DNA from: Marinosulfonomonas sp.
GTDB taxonomy: Bacteria; Pseudomonadota; Alphaproteobacteria; Rhodobacterales; Rhodobacteraceae
NCBI GenBank assembly: GCA_019090845.1
Contig: JAHRVD010000400.1
Coordinates: 1-11,909 of the forward strand
Reading direction: 5' to 3'
DNA: 11,909 nt
Positions within the stretch are counted from its first letter, which is position 1. Every line of letters begins with the position of its first letter. A model generated the notes under the pieces. The model searched no databases, was not told where the DNA came from, and worked only from the letters and a program-made list of their open reading frames with translations. The translations under genes and the position numbers were made by a program. Of this stretch, positions 1 to 7,218 are shown piece by piece.

Positions 1-1
1 A

Positions 2-160
2 ATGGTTTTTACCGGCAATCCGGTAGAGTTGCGCCAATGGGTGGTGATCGACGGAACAGGACAAAAAACCACAGTTATTCTGGGGCAACTGGCAACAGGT
101 GTTTCGCTAAGTCAGCGATTGTTCAACATAGCCGCCGAAGTGGAAGACCGCGGGTTGTAG
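2..160 (+). CDS. lolA: Outer-membrane lipoprotein carrier protein LolA, C-terminal fragment
   Basis: The frame is open from the window edge to a TAG at 158-160, giving the last 52 residues of a longer protein; the ATG at 2-4 is probably an internal codon. The fragment reads NPVELRQWVVIDGTGQKTTV, then a valine/leucine strand and a LFNIAAE tail. That is how alphaproteobacterial LolA proteins end: the last beta strands of the half-barrel that holds the acyl chains of lipoproteins. LolA is a periplasmic chaperone that takes lipoproteins from the LolCDE transporter to the outer membrane. The start, signal peptide and most of the domain lie outside the window. The gene runs tail to tail into a lipoprotein gene with five bases between the stops. 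Identification is by family resemblance of a short piece, so it is likely but not certain. Confidence 0.72.
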   Translation: MVFTGNPVELRQWVVIDGTGQKTTVILGQLATGVSLSQRLFNIAAEVEDRGL

Positions 161-165
161 GTGGT

Positions 166-744
166 CTAGGTGCATGAGAGCAATTGTTGCTGATACAATT
201 CAGATTGTGCCCCGACATTCGCAGAAATCCTCGTCAACCAAGATTTAGAGCGATATGAGCGTCTTGCGTATCCGGTTCGCCCCTCGTGATAGGCCAGATA
301 TTGGTTCGAGGCGTCCAAAGGCGATATCCCTAAATCTTCGGTGGATTGCGCCATGTACCAACCGATGAAATCGGTGGCGTCATAGATGTCATCTCTGCGA
401 GCGCCCCAACTGTTGGTTTCTTTGCGGTAATCATCCCAAGTGCCGTCCAACGCCTGACTGTATCCGTAGGCCGAGCTTTGGCGCCCCATTGGGATTACAC
501 CAAGAACATACTTGTAAGGTGTCCGCGCATTCCCAAGGAATTTGCTTTCCTGATGGATGGTTGCCATCTGAACATGCAGCGGAATGCCCCATTTATGTTG
601 CGAGCGTTGCATCGCTTTCAAATAGGTCGGGCGCTGTTTCAGAATACTGCATGCATTATTCAGGTTCCGCGGGATGGAATAATTTCCACCGCCACAGGCT
701 GCCACAAACGCCAACAATACAAACATGCGAAGAAGTCTGCTCAT
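166..744 (-). CDS. Lytic-transglycosylase (SLT-like) lipoprotein
   Basis: This 192-residue protein has a short lipoprotein signal peptide: MSRLLR, a hydrophobic stretch, and the lipobox VAAC with the lipidated cysteine at residue 17. The residues after the cysteine are GGG, with no aspartate at +2, so by the enterobacterial rule it would go to the outer membrane. The mature part resembles a soluble lytic transglycosylase. The likely catalytic glutamate is E66 in ATIHQESKF. AYGYSQ follows at 92-97, and a late AYHEGRTGY segment at 151-159 matches the conserved tyrosine region of SLT folds. Such enzymes cleave the MurNAc-GlcNAc bond of peptidoglycan with anhydro-ring formation. The ATG at 744 has a GAGAGG-like ribosome site just upstream. 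The AEC permease gene ends 66 bases upstream on the same strand, so co-transcription is possible. The exact LT family is not assigned. Confidence 0.8.
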   Translation of the reverse strand: MSRLLRMFVLLAFVAACGGGNYSIPRNLNNACSILKQRPTYLKAMQRSQHKWGIPLHVQMATIHQESKFLGNARTPYKYVLGVIPMGRQSSAYGYSQALDGTWDDYRKETNSWGARRDDIYDATDFIGWYMAQSTEDLGISPLDASNQYLAYHEGRTGYARRSYRSKSWLTRISANVGAQSELYQQQLLSCT

Positions 745-810
745 CTGCCTCTCGCTTTTTTTTCAGACTAACCGATTTCCTGAGGGACGTGAATGGGAAA
801 TGGCGCGACT

Positions 811-1692
811 TCAGATCAAAAATGCGAGGGTAAGCGGTATAGTGATCACTGCAAGCAAAGTTGAAACAACGACCAGCCCGGCAACAGAGTCTGCGTCAGC
901 ACCGTATTTTGTCGCCAACATATAGCTGGTGACCGCGACCGGTGTGGAGACTTGTAAAACGAACACTCCGAACGCGACGGGGGGAAGATTGAACCAAAGG
1001 CCGACACCACTGGCAATACCCACACATAGGGCAACTTTGATGACTGAAAGGAGGGTTGGAAACCACAACCGCTTTGGCGAAAGCCGGGCCAATGCCACGC
1101 CGAGCGTTATCAACATCACCGGTATTGCCATCTGCCCGACCAACTGCAGCGCATTTGTCAGAAATAGCGGAGTTTCCCATCCCTGCCACAAAAACAAGCC
1201 CCCCAGAACTGCAGCGCCAACCAGCGGTTCCTTCAGGACTTTCAGGATGGAACCGCCACCCGACACGATCCAGACGCCGAAAGTAAACGAATAAACCCCC
1301 ATGATCGCAAAAATCACCACTGCATAGCTTAGCCCTTCCTCGCCAAACGCAAAAAGAGCGAGCGGAAATCCAAGGTTTCCGGTGTTCCCAAATATCAGCG
1401 GTGCCAGAAAAGTCCGAACATCAATTCCAAACAGTTTGACCAGAATAAACGCACCCAACGTTACCAAGGCGTAGGCAACAATCGTTGCGATCGAGACGGT
1501 CGATAACATGGCCGGTTCAATTTCGGTTTTCATCAAAGAGGTAAAAATCAGACAGGGCACAGCAAGGGTCATCGCAAGCCGGGTCACAAACTCCAGACGG
1601 TACTCAAATCCAAGCCTTACCCACGTGAATCCGATCCCAGCCAGCAGAAAAACAGGGGCCACGATTTCCAGAACTGTCAGTATTAGGTTCAC
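811..1692 (-). CDS. AEC-family (auxin efflux carrier type) permease
   Basis: This 293-residue, strongly hydrophobic protein appears to have about ten transmembrane segments in two halves. The signature of the AEC/membrane-transport family is at 101-110 (FGNTGNLGFP), where the unwound helix carries the NxGxxGxP pattern. The second half has the matching VSTPVAVTSYMLA segment near 248-260. Family members move organic anions such as malate or malonate, or auxin in plants, probably driven by ion gradients; the substrate here cannot be told. The start codon is GTG at 1690-1692, preceded by AAGGAAAC at a proper distance, which supports this start over internal ATGs. Length is close to the usual 290-320 residues. 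It is divergent from hspQ with 84 bases between the two start codons, and may share a transcript with the downstream lipoprotein gene. Confidence 0.88.
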   Translation of the reverse strand: MNLILTVLEIVAPVFLLAGIGFTWVRLGFEYRLEFVTRLAMTLAVPCLIFTSLMKTEIEPAMLSTVSIATIVAYALVTLGAFILVKLFGIDVRTFLAPLIFGNTGNLGFPLALFAFGEEGLSYAVVIFAIMGVYSFTFGVWIVSGGGSILKVLKEPLVGAAVLGGLFLWQGWETPLFLTNALQLVGQMAIPVMLITLGVALARLSPKRLWFPTLLSVIKVALCVGIASGVGLWFNLPPVAFGVFVLQVSTPVAVTSYMLATKYGADADSVAGLVVVSTLLAVITIPLTLAFLI

Positions 1693-1776
1693 AGACTGTT
1701 TCCTTGAAAATTGGTAAATCGAATAGACAAAACCGCAACGCAGGGTCTACTAACAGGCTATGGGGGTTGCAACTTG

Positions 1777-2103
1777 ATGCTGAAGTCGCGCGCAAAATAT
1801 CATCTGGGCCAAGTTGTCCGACACCGGAAACATCCGTTTCGCGGTGTTGTCTTTGATGTTGATGCCATGTTTTCCAATTCGGACGAGTGGTATGCTGCAA
1901 TTGCAGAAGAAAGTCGCCCGTCCAAGGACCAACCGTTTTACCACTTGCTGGCAGAGAACGACCAAAACTTTTACGTCGCCTACGTTTCTGAACAGAATCT
2001 TATTGCCGATTATTCTGGCAAGCCGGTAGATCACCCGGATTTACCCGACCTTTTTGGTGAATTTGAAGACGGGCAATATCCTTTGGATTTTCAGCTAAAC
2101 TAA
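1777..2103 (+). CDS. hspQ: Heat shock protein HspQ (hemimethylated-DNA-binding YccV-like family)
   Basis: This 108-residue protein begins MLKSRAKYHLGQVVRHRKHP, the characteristic opening of HspQ, and continues with FRGVVFDVD, EWY and DQPFYHLLAEND, all typical of the YccV/HspQ beta-barrel. In E. coli, HspQ is a heat-induced protein that stimulates the Lon protease and influences mutant DnaA stability; the same role is inferred here. The open frame extends upstream to a TTG at 1711, but the extra 22 residues do not resemble the family. The ATG at 1777 has a GGGGG tract (1762-1766) ten bases ahead, so 1777 is preferred. The TAA at 2101-2103 overlaps the stop codon of the convergent rhodanese gene. 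A CTTGAAA sequence upstream at 1703-1709 resembles the -35 element of heat-shock sigma factor RpoH, but no convincing -10 follows. Confidence 0.88.
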   Translation: MLKSRAKYHLGQVVRHRKHPFRGVVFDVDAMFSNSDEWYAAIAEESRPSKDQPFYHLLAENDQNFYVAYVSEQNLIADYSGKPVDHPDLPDLFGEFEDGQYPLDFQLN

Positions 2104-2483
2104 ACGTCGACCGGACGTTCAGCTTTGCGCCACGCAGAAAATCCGCCCTCAAGCTCGGCGATATTTTCGACGCCCATTTCTTGCAGTGCTTTGACAGACA
2201 GGGCTGAGCGCCATGCGCTGGCGCAGAACAAAATCAGTTTTTTGTCGGTGACCAGAGCAGGCTTGTGATAGGGGCTGTCGGGGTCAAACCAGAATTCCAG
2301 CATTCCGCGCGGTGCGTGAAAGGCGTCGGGGATTCTGCCGTCGCGGTTCAACTCACGCACATCGCGAATGTCGATCAGCATCGCTGTGCCGGCCTCTACG
2401 GCATCTTGTGCCTGTTGCGCGGGGATCGTTTCAATTTGCTCTTTGGCCAGACGGACCAATTCTTTTACGGGTGTTATTGCCAT
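2100..2483 (-). CDS. Single-domain rhodanese-like protein
   Basis: This 127-residue protein is one rhodanese domain without signal peptide, so it is probably cytoplasmic. The N-terminal part has the LIDIRDVRE element (36-44), where rhodaneses have the conserved D-R pair, and GRIPDAFHAPRG follows at 49-60. The active-site loop is C87-ASAWRS, with C87 as the cysteine expected to carry a persulfide and R92 closing the loop; ELEGGFSAW at 110-118 is the usual end of the fold. Such proteins transfer sulfane sulfur to thiol acceptors, but the acceptor here is unknown. The ATG at 2483 has an AGGA site eight bases away and lies one base after the stop of the upstream gamma-glutamyltransferase-family gene (TGACATG). 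This makes a two-gene operon with probable translational coupling. The gene ends inside the hspQ stop codon. Confidence 0.9.
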   Translation of the reverse strand: MAITPVKELVRLAKEQIETIPAQQAQDAVEAGTAMLIDIRDVRELNRDGRIPDAFHAPRGMLEFWFDPDSPYHKPALVTDKKLILFCASAWRSALSVKALQEMGVENIAELEGGFSAWRKAERPVDV

Positions 2484-2484
2484 G

Positions 2485-4065
2485 TCAGTATCCTATTGCT
2501 GCGCCGTCTTTCCGCGGGTCAGAAGCACCCAAAAGGACACCGTTCCTATTGTCAATATGTATCGCCTGTGCGCCACCGATCGGGGCATTTGGCACGGTGA
2601 CTTTGTGACCAAGGGCCACAAGCTCCTGCACCACATTGTCGCCATAGCCGCGCTCGATGCTCAGTGCGTTTCCTTGGGCAAATGCCCTGGGGGCGTCTAT
2701 CGCGGATTGCGGGTTCAGGTCAAAGTCGACCATGTTCGTCAAAAACCGCACATGCCCGTTGGCCTGATAAGCGCCGCCCATTACGCCGAAAGGCGTGGTA
2801 ACTTTCCCGTCTTTTCGCAACATGCCCGGGATGATGGTGTGCATCGGGCGTTTGCCACCTGCTGCCTCGTTCGGGTGCCCTTGTTCAAGCGTGAACCCGG
2901 TGGCGCGGTTATGAAACAGGACGCCGTATTCAGAAGAACACAACCCCGAGCCGAACGCGTTGAAGATGGAATAGATCAGCGAGACTGCCATTCGGTCCTT
3001 GTCCACAACTGTCAGATAAACCGTGTCCTTGTGCACGCGTCCTGTCACTTGGCGCGATATCGACATTACCGATTTTGGATCAATCAGCGCGGCCAATGCG
3101 GTCGCCGTTTCTGGCGCCACCATGTGATCCAGCCGGGCAGTGTAATCTGCATCCGCCAAAAAGCGATCCCGCGCATCATAGGCAAGCTTGGTTGCCTCAG
3201 CTTCGATGTGGGTTCTTTGCGCCCCAAACGGGTCCATCGTCGCAATATCGAAATGGGTTAGAATATTTGCCAGCAGAATCGCGGTCGCACCCTGTCCGTT
3301 GGGTGGATGCTCGACCAGTTCGGTGCCCTTGTAGGTGCCCGAAATGGGGTCGGTATAGTTGCTGACGCACTGTGCGAAATCGTCCAGCGTGTGGCAACCG
3401 CCAACGGCGTTCAGCGAAGCCACCATGTCTTGGGCTACTTCGCCCTCGTAAAATGCAGACCTACCCTGTCTGGCGATCTTTCGCAGAACTTCAGCCTGAC
3501 GGGGGTGGCGGTAAAGCTGCCCGACGGTGGGGGCCTTGCCGTTGTGAAGATAAAATTTACGAGCTTCGCCCTGTAGTCTCGCCTGATGAATCGACCAATC
3601 AAAAGCAGTGCGCGGTGCAACTGGAACGCCCTCTTGGGCGTAGTGGATGGCGGGTGCAAGGCTGGCGGCAAGGCCAATTTTCCCCCAATCGGCAGATAGC
3701 CGGCAAAAGGCATCGACCGCGCCGGGAATTGTAACGGCTTCCGGTCCACCCAGCGGCACTTCCGAAAGGCCTCTGGCACGCATTTGTGCGGCGCGAAGTG
3801 CCTTTGGCGCATGGCCCGACCCATTGAGGGCAATAATATCTTCAGACCCGGCGGGCTTTAGCAGCACAAAGCAATCGCCGCCGATACCGGTCATTTGTGG
3901 TTCGCAAATACCCAACAGTGCTGCAGCTGCGATGGCGGCATCGACTGCGTTTCCGCCGTCTTCCAGTATTCGCACGGCTGTGCGTGCAGCAAGCGGGTGT
4001 GATGTGGCGCACATACCGTTTGTTGCAAAAACGGCCGATCGACCAGGCAGGTGGAAATCGCGCAT
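2485..4065 (-). CDS. Gamma-glutamyltransferase family protein (Ntn hydrolase), cytoplasmic type
   Basis: The chosen ATG at 4065 gives 526 residues and has GGAG seven bases upstream. An earlier TTG at 4119 is open but adds a non-family extension. Landmarks are EPQMTGIGGDCF (56-67) near the N-terminus and the autocleavage site KDTVYLTVVD, in which T348 is the expected nucleophile that starts the small subunit after self-processing. GGKRPMHTI (403-411), GVMGGAYQANGH (427-438) and the C-terminal GASDPRKDGAAIGY also fit the family. No signal peptide is visible: the protein starts MRDFHLPGRS. It therefore looks like the YwrD-type branch rather than periplasmic Ggt, whose job is to cleave extracellular glutathione. 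Hydrolysis of gamma-glutamyl or related amides inside the cell is plausible, but the substrate is unknown. It is the first gene of the operon with the rhodanese, so a link to thiol or sulfur metabolism is a reasonable inference only. Confidence 0.9.
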   Translation of the reverse strand: MRDFHLPGRSAVFATNGMCATSHPLAARTAVRILEDGGNAVDAAIAAAALLGICEPQMTGIGGDCFVLLKPAGSEDIIALNGSGHAPKALRAAQMRARGLSEVPLGGPEAVTIPGAVDAFCRLSADWGKIGLAASLAPAIHYAQEGVPVAPRTAFDWSIHQARLQGEARKFYLHNGKAPTVGQLYRHPRQAEVLRKIARQGRSAFYEGEVAQDMVASLNAVGGCHTLDDFAQCVSNYTDPISGTYKGTELVEHPPNGQGATAILLANILTHFDIATMDPFGAQRTHIEAEATKLAYDARDRFLADADYTARLDHMVAPETATALAALIDPKSVMSISRQVTGRVHKDTVYLTVVDKDRMAVSLIYSIFNAFGSGLCSSEYGVLFHNRATGFTLEQGHPNEAAGGKRPMHTIIPGMLRKDGKVTTPFGVMGGAYQANGHVRFLTNMVDFDLNPQSAIDAPRAFAQGNALSIERGYGDNVVQELVALGHKVTVPNAPIGGAQAIHIDNRNGVLLGASDPRKDGAAIGY

Positions 4066-4329
4066 TGGTGGACTCCATAAAGCTGCCGTGACCCTAGGGG
4101 CGACAACGGAGAAAACCAACCTGATTTGGGGAAAAGTAGAGCCTCGACGCTACGAACTGGGTGGGGGCTGTTAAACGCAGCGCCGAGGGAAGCTATATGC
4201 AGCTACAAGGCCGTTATTGCTGTGCATTCTGTCCCGACTGTGGACCATTTGCGGCTTTTTGGCGGCAAACCAACTTTTTTGATTTCTTTTGGATGATCGG
4301 GAAAGAGGTATTTCACAAAAATTCGACAT
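4066..4329. other. Non-coding interval between the GGT-family operon and the anti-sigma gene
   Basis: This 264-base interval separates two minus-strand units. It should hold the promoter of the gamma-glutamyltransferase-rhodanese operon, but I see no convincing -35/-10 pair. It should also hold the end of the anti-sigma transcript, but no stem followed by a T tract is visible. Short open frames that cross it on either strand have no recognisable protein pattern and run into the flanking genes, so none is called. Confidence 0.5.
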
Positions 4330-4821
4330 CTACAGGTGGCGTGGTAAATGTAGGTCCCCAGTAGCCAGGTCACTGAAATGTAAATCAAAAGACAAGTGGT
4401 TCTCACCATTCTGCCGGTAGTATTTTACATTTTGCCCCAATTCGCGAATTATGTTCCACCCAAACCCGCCTTCCGGCAGGTCGGTGATGGCACAATCCAG
4501 ATTGTGGTGCGTTGGGGCGGGCGGTTTTCCTTCGGGCATCGGGACGCCCTTGTCGGTTAGGCCGCAACGGATACGAGAACGTGACCGGATTAAAAGTAGT
4601 TCAATCGGGCCGTCGGGCCGTTCCTGATAGGCATGTTCGACAATATTGTTGATCGCCTCCACAAGGACGAGCTCTGTTGTCGATTGGTCGTCATCTGACA
4701 GTTGCAGCGCCGCGAATGCTGTCATTGTGCGTTCCACAGCGCCACCAACCGATTCCGGATCACTGGCAAAATGCAAATGAAGCAACGTTTCGTCGTGGAT
4801 GTCACTTTGGCGGTTTATCAT
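4330..4821 (-). CDS. Anti-sigma regulatory factor / serine kinase, HATPase domain (RsbW/SpoIIAB-like)
   Basis: This 163-residue protein is a GHKL-type ATPase of the anti-sigma class. The N box is ELVLVEAINNIVEHAY at 50-65, with E55 and N58/N59 in the places used for magnesium-ATP binding. The G1 box is TDKGVPMP (89-96), and a glycine-rich G2 segment LPEGGFGWNII is at 115-125. In partner-switching systems such a protein binds a sigma factor or other target, and uses ATP to phosphorylate a STAS antagonist that would otherwise sequester it. The STAS gene lies 20 bases upstream on the same strand, which supports this role. No clear Shine-Dalgarno precedes the ATG at 4821, so translation may depend on the upstream gene. 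No sigma factor or PP2C phosphatase is present in the window, so the target and input are unknown. Confidence 0.87.
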   Translation of the reverse strand: MINRQSDIHDETLLHLHFASDPESVGGAVERTMTAFAALQLSDDDQSTTELVLVEAINNIVEHAYQERPDGPIELLLIRSRSRIRCGLTDKGVPMPEGKPPAPTHHNLDCAITDLPEGGFGWNIIRELGQNVKYYRQNGENHLSFDLHFSDLATGDLHLPRHL

Positions 4822-4841
4822 CGAGGCTTTCGAAGGTCGAA

Positions 4842-5186
4842 CTAGCCAGCTTGGCGATCTTCGCCAATCGCCGTGGCGGTATCGGTGTGGACGGCAAATA
4901 CTGAATCCATTCGTGTCAGGCGAAACACCTTTTCGACGGCTGGTGTCAGCGCTGCCAGTTCCAACGTTGCATTTTGTGGCATTTGTTTCAGCGACCCTAC
5001 AATCGCGCCAAGGCCGCTGCTGTCGACGAAATTCACATGTTCGAGGTTCAGCAGGACGCGTGATGTTGCATTTTGCGTCAACTCGCGCATGCGGTCTTTG
5101 AATTGAACCGCACCTGCGGCGTTGATCCTGTCTTCGTGGGCGGTAATAATCAAAACCCCGTCACACATTTCAGAAACCAGATTCAT
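4842..5186 (-). CDS. STAS-domain anti-sigma factor antagonist (RsbV/SpoIIAA-like)
   Basis: This 114-residue protein consists of one STAS domain. The diagnostic segment is NFVDSSGLGAIVG at 52-64: the serine pair S56/S57 after D55 holds the residue that the partner kinase phosphorylates in this family. The rest has the alternating strand-helix pattern of the fold (VLIITAHEDRINAAG at 11-25, then RVLLNLEHV). Unphosphorylated antagonist would bind the downstream HATPase protein and free its target; phosphorylation would break that complex. The ATG at 5186 is preceded by AAGGGG. It is the first gene of a two-gene unit with the HATPase gene and is divergent from the thiolase gene, with 91 bases between start codons. 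An RsbV-type function is inferred from the pairing; the controlled process is not visible. Confidence 0.87.
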   Translation of the reverse strand: MNLVSEMCDGVLIITAHEDRINAAGAVQFKDRMRELTQNATSRVLLNLEHVNFVDSSGLGAIVGSLKQMPQNATLELAALTPAVEKVFRLTRMDSVFAVHTDTATAIGEDRQAG

Positions 5187-5233
5187 CGCATCCCCTTTGC
5201 AATCTTGTTAGTGGGCAGGCTAAATGGCAAAGG

Positions 5234-5262
5234 TTATCATTCTGTGTGCTTGGGCACAAAAA
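5234..5262 (-). promoter_or_regulatory. Possible promoter of the STAS-HATPase pair with a small palindrome in the spacer
   Basis: Read on the minus strand, TTTTTG (5257-5262) and TGATAA (5234-5239) are 17 bases apart and lie 48 bases upstream of the STAS start. The spacer contains the palindrome TGTGC-N4-GCACA (5245-5258). Both hexamers are only partial matches to the sigma-70 consensus, so this is a weak call. The same 91-base gap must also serve the thiolase gene in the other direction. Confidence 0.3.
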
Positions 5263-5277
5263 CTGTGAGGTTAAGCG

Positions 5278-6444
5278 ATGAAAGATGTCTTTATTTCCGG
5301 GGCCAGCAGGACTCCGATGGGTGGATTTCAGGGTGTTTTTTCGGATGTTCCGGCGTCTGAACTTGGCGGGGTGGCAATTGCTCAGGCACTAAATGAAGCG
5401 CAGGTTGATCCTGTTGATGTCCAAGAGTTGGTCATGGGATGCGTGCTGCCAGCCGGGCAGGGACAGGCACCGGCCCGACAGGCCGGGTTCGCGGCAGGAT
5501 TGGGCGAAGACGTTCCTGCCACGACGCTAAATAAGATGTGCGGATCGGGAATGAAGGCCGCGATGGTCGCCTTTGATCAGATCGCCTTGGGTCAAAGTAA
5601 GGTTGCTGTCGCTGGCGGCATGGAAAACATGACGTTATCCCCTTATTTGCTGCCAAAGTATCGCAACGGGGCGCGGATCGGGCATAGCAACGTGTTGGAC
5701 AGCATGTTTCTTGATGGCTTGGAAGATGCTTACGAGCCGGGGCGCTTGATGGGAACATTTGCCGAAGATTGCGTCGAGGCCTTTCAATTTTCTCGGGCCG
5801 AGCAGGATGATTACGCGCTGGAATCGCTGCAAAATGCGCTGGACGCGCAGAAATCGGGTTCCTTTGATGCAGAAATTGCATCGGTGACCGTAAACCAGCG
5901 GTCCGGTCCTGTTGTCGTTTCCCAAGACGAGCAACCGGGCAATGCGCGACCCGACAAAATCCCGAACCTAAAGCCTGCATTTCGCAAAGATGGCACGGTG
6001 ACGGCGGCAAATTCTTCTTCGATTTCGGACGGCGCAGCGGCGCTTGTTATATCGTCCCAGACAAGTGGTTTGAAAGCGCGTGCGCGTATTGTTGGGCATG
6101 CCAGCCACGCACAAGCCCCCGGTTGGTTCACCACCGCCCCAATCCCGGCTGCACAAAAGCTGCTCGAACGCGTCGGATGGGACGTCAAAGATGTTGACCT
6201 TTGGGAAGTGAACGAAGCCTTTGCCGTTGTGCCGATCGTTTTCATGCGGGAAATGGGCTTGTCGCGGAACAAAGTAAATATCCACGGTGGTGCCTGCGCT
6301 TTGGGGCATCCCATCGGGGCGTCTGGGGCAAGGATTATTGTCACGTTACTGAATGCGCTGGAAACGCGGGACCTAAAGCGCGGTGTTGCAGCGATTTGCA
6401 TTGGTGGGGGCGAAGGCACAGCAATTGCAATTGAACGGGTCTGA
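5278..6444 (+). CDS. Thiolase family protein (acetyl-CoA C-acyltransferase)
   Basis: This 388-residue protein spans a complete thiolase. It opens DVFISGASRTPMGGFQG, and the nucleophilic cysteine C88 lies in NKMCGSGMKA. NEAF is at 312-315, H344 is in ALGHPIGASG, and the second cysteine C374 is in CIGGGEG; all catalytic residues are therefore present. Thiolases either condense two acetyl-CoA to acetoacetyl-CoA or cleave 3-ketoacyl-CoA in beta-oxidation. Sequence alone does not decide which, so no symbol is given. No partner such as phaB or fadB is nearby to help. The ATG at 5278 has GAGG seven bases before it. Some positions differ from the commonest versions: NSSSISDGA (245-253) where NASGxNDGA is frequent, and a cysteine (C340) just before ALGHP. 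The stop overlaps the rluA start by one base. Confidence 0.92.
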   Translation: MKDVFISGASRTPMGGFQGVFSDVPASELGGVAIAQALNEAQVDPVDVQELVMGCVLPAGQGQAPARQAGFAAGLGEDVPATTLNKMCGSGMKAAMVAFDQIALGQSKVAVAGGMENMTLSPYLLPKYRNGARIGHSNVLDSMFLDGLEDAYEPGRLMGTFAEDCVEAFQFSRAEQDDYALESLQNALDAQKSGSFDAEIASVTVNQRSGPVVVSQDEQPGNARPDKIPNLKPAFRKDGTVTAANSSSISDGAAALVISSQTSGLKARARIVGHASHAQAPGWFTTAPIPAAQKLLERVGWDVKDVDLWEVNEAFAVVPIVFMREMGLSRNKVNIHGGACALGHPIGASGARIIVTLLNALETRDLKRGVAAICIGGGEGTAIAIERV

Positions 6445-7091
6445 TGAGTGCTGACTATAATCCACCCCAGGAATCGCTAAAAATACTGCACCATGACCAC
6501 CAGGTTCTGCTGGTCGACAAGCCGTCCGGCCTGCTTTCGGTTCCTGGCAAAGGCGCGCATCTGTCGGACTGCCTGATTGAACGGGTCCAGCGCGTTTTCC
6601 CCGAGGCATTGCTTGTGCACCGGTTGGATCGTGACACATCAGGCGTCATGATATTCGCGCTGTCACCTGCTGCACAAAAGCACCTTGGGCAACAGTTTGA
6701 AAAACGCCGAACCAAGAAAACCTATGTGGCCGAAGTCTGGGGCAAAGTCGTGCCACGAACCGGAACTGTTGATCTGCCTTTGATCGTTGACTGGGAAAAC
6801 CGCCCCAAACAAAAGGTGGACCATGAAAACGGCAGGGCGGCGCAAACTGATTGGCGGGTTGTCCGCCATACGGAAAACGGAACGAGGATGCGCCTGTATC
6901 CCAAAACCGGACGCAGCCACCAACTTCGGGTCCATATGTTGGAAATTGGTCACCCGATCTTAGGCGATCCCTTCTACGCAACGGGGCGAGCGCGTGAGGC
7001 GCCCCGGTTGATGCTGCATGCCGAAAACCTAAGGTTTCTTCATCCTGATGGCGGTGCGGGCATGTCAATTTCCGCTAAATGCCCGTTCTGA
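6444..7091 (+). CDS. rluA: Dual-specificity pseudouridine synthase RluA (23S rRNA / tRNA)
   Basis: This 215-residue protein lacks an S4 domain and closely follows E. coli RluA in length and order of motifs. YNPPQE is at the N-terminus, KPSGLLSVPGKG at 26-37, and the catalytic HRLDRDTSG at 59-67 with D62 as the catalytic aspartate. PLIVDWENRPKQKV follows in the middle, then GRSHQLRVHML and GHPILGDPFY near the C-terminus. In E. coli this enzyme makes pseudouridine at U746 of 23S rRNA and U32 of several tRNAs; the same targets are inferred here. The ATG at 6444-6446 shares its A with the thiolase TGA, so translation is probably coupled to the thiolase. The two products have no obvious common pathway. 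The reading frame is intact and of normal length. Confidence 0.9.
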   Translation: MSADYNPPQESLKILHHDHQVLLVDKPSGLLSVPGKGAHLSDCLIERVQRVFPEALLVHRLDRDTSGVMIFALSPAAQKHLGQQFEKRRTKKTYVAEVWGKVVPRTGTVDLPLIVDWENRPKQKVDHENGRAAQTDWRVVRHTENGTRMRLYPKTGRSHQLRVHMLEIGHPILGDPFYATGRAREAPRLMLHAENLRFLHPDGGAGMSISAKCPF

Positions 7092-7218
7092 CTTTGCTTG
7101 CGGAGCGAATTCGCATAGCCTAGGTCAGTGTCCAAGTTTCGGGGGTAGCTTAGTATGCCACCTTCGGTGTGACCGTTTTACGCAATGATGATTTTATACG
7201 TTTGGAAAGGATGCTCTG

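Noticed and set aside
1703..1730. CTTGAAA resembling a heat-shock (RpoH) -35 element upstream of hspQ
   Set aside because: No CCCCAT-like or CTAT-like -10 follows at a proper distance. The bases also encode the ribosome site of the divergent permease gene on the other strand.
1711..1776. Upstream TTG start extending hspQ by 22 residues
   Set aside because: The extension does not look like the family N-terminus, while MLKSRAKYHLG at 1777 does and has a purine tract at ribosome-site distance.
2368..3261. Long plus-strand open frame (297 codons) opposite the gamma-glutamyltransferase-family gene
   Set aside because: It is antisense to a gene with full family motifs. Its translation is rich in Cys, Arg and His with no recognisable domain, as expected of a shadow frame.
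7105..7114. Perfect palindrome GCGAATTCGC after rluA
   Set aside because: It is a 10-base palindrome with no loop or T tract, so not a terminator, and one such palindrome is expected by chance in sequence of this size.
7159..7169. CACC-TTC-GGTG hairpin upstream of the peroxiredoxin
   Set aside because: Only four base pairs and no T run directly after it. Too weak to call a terminator or operator.
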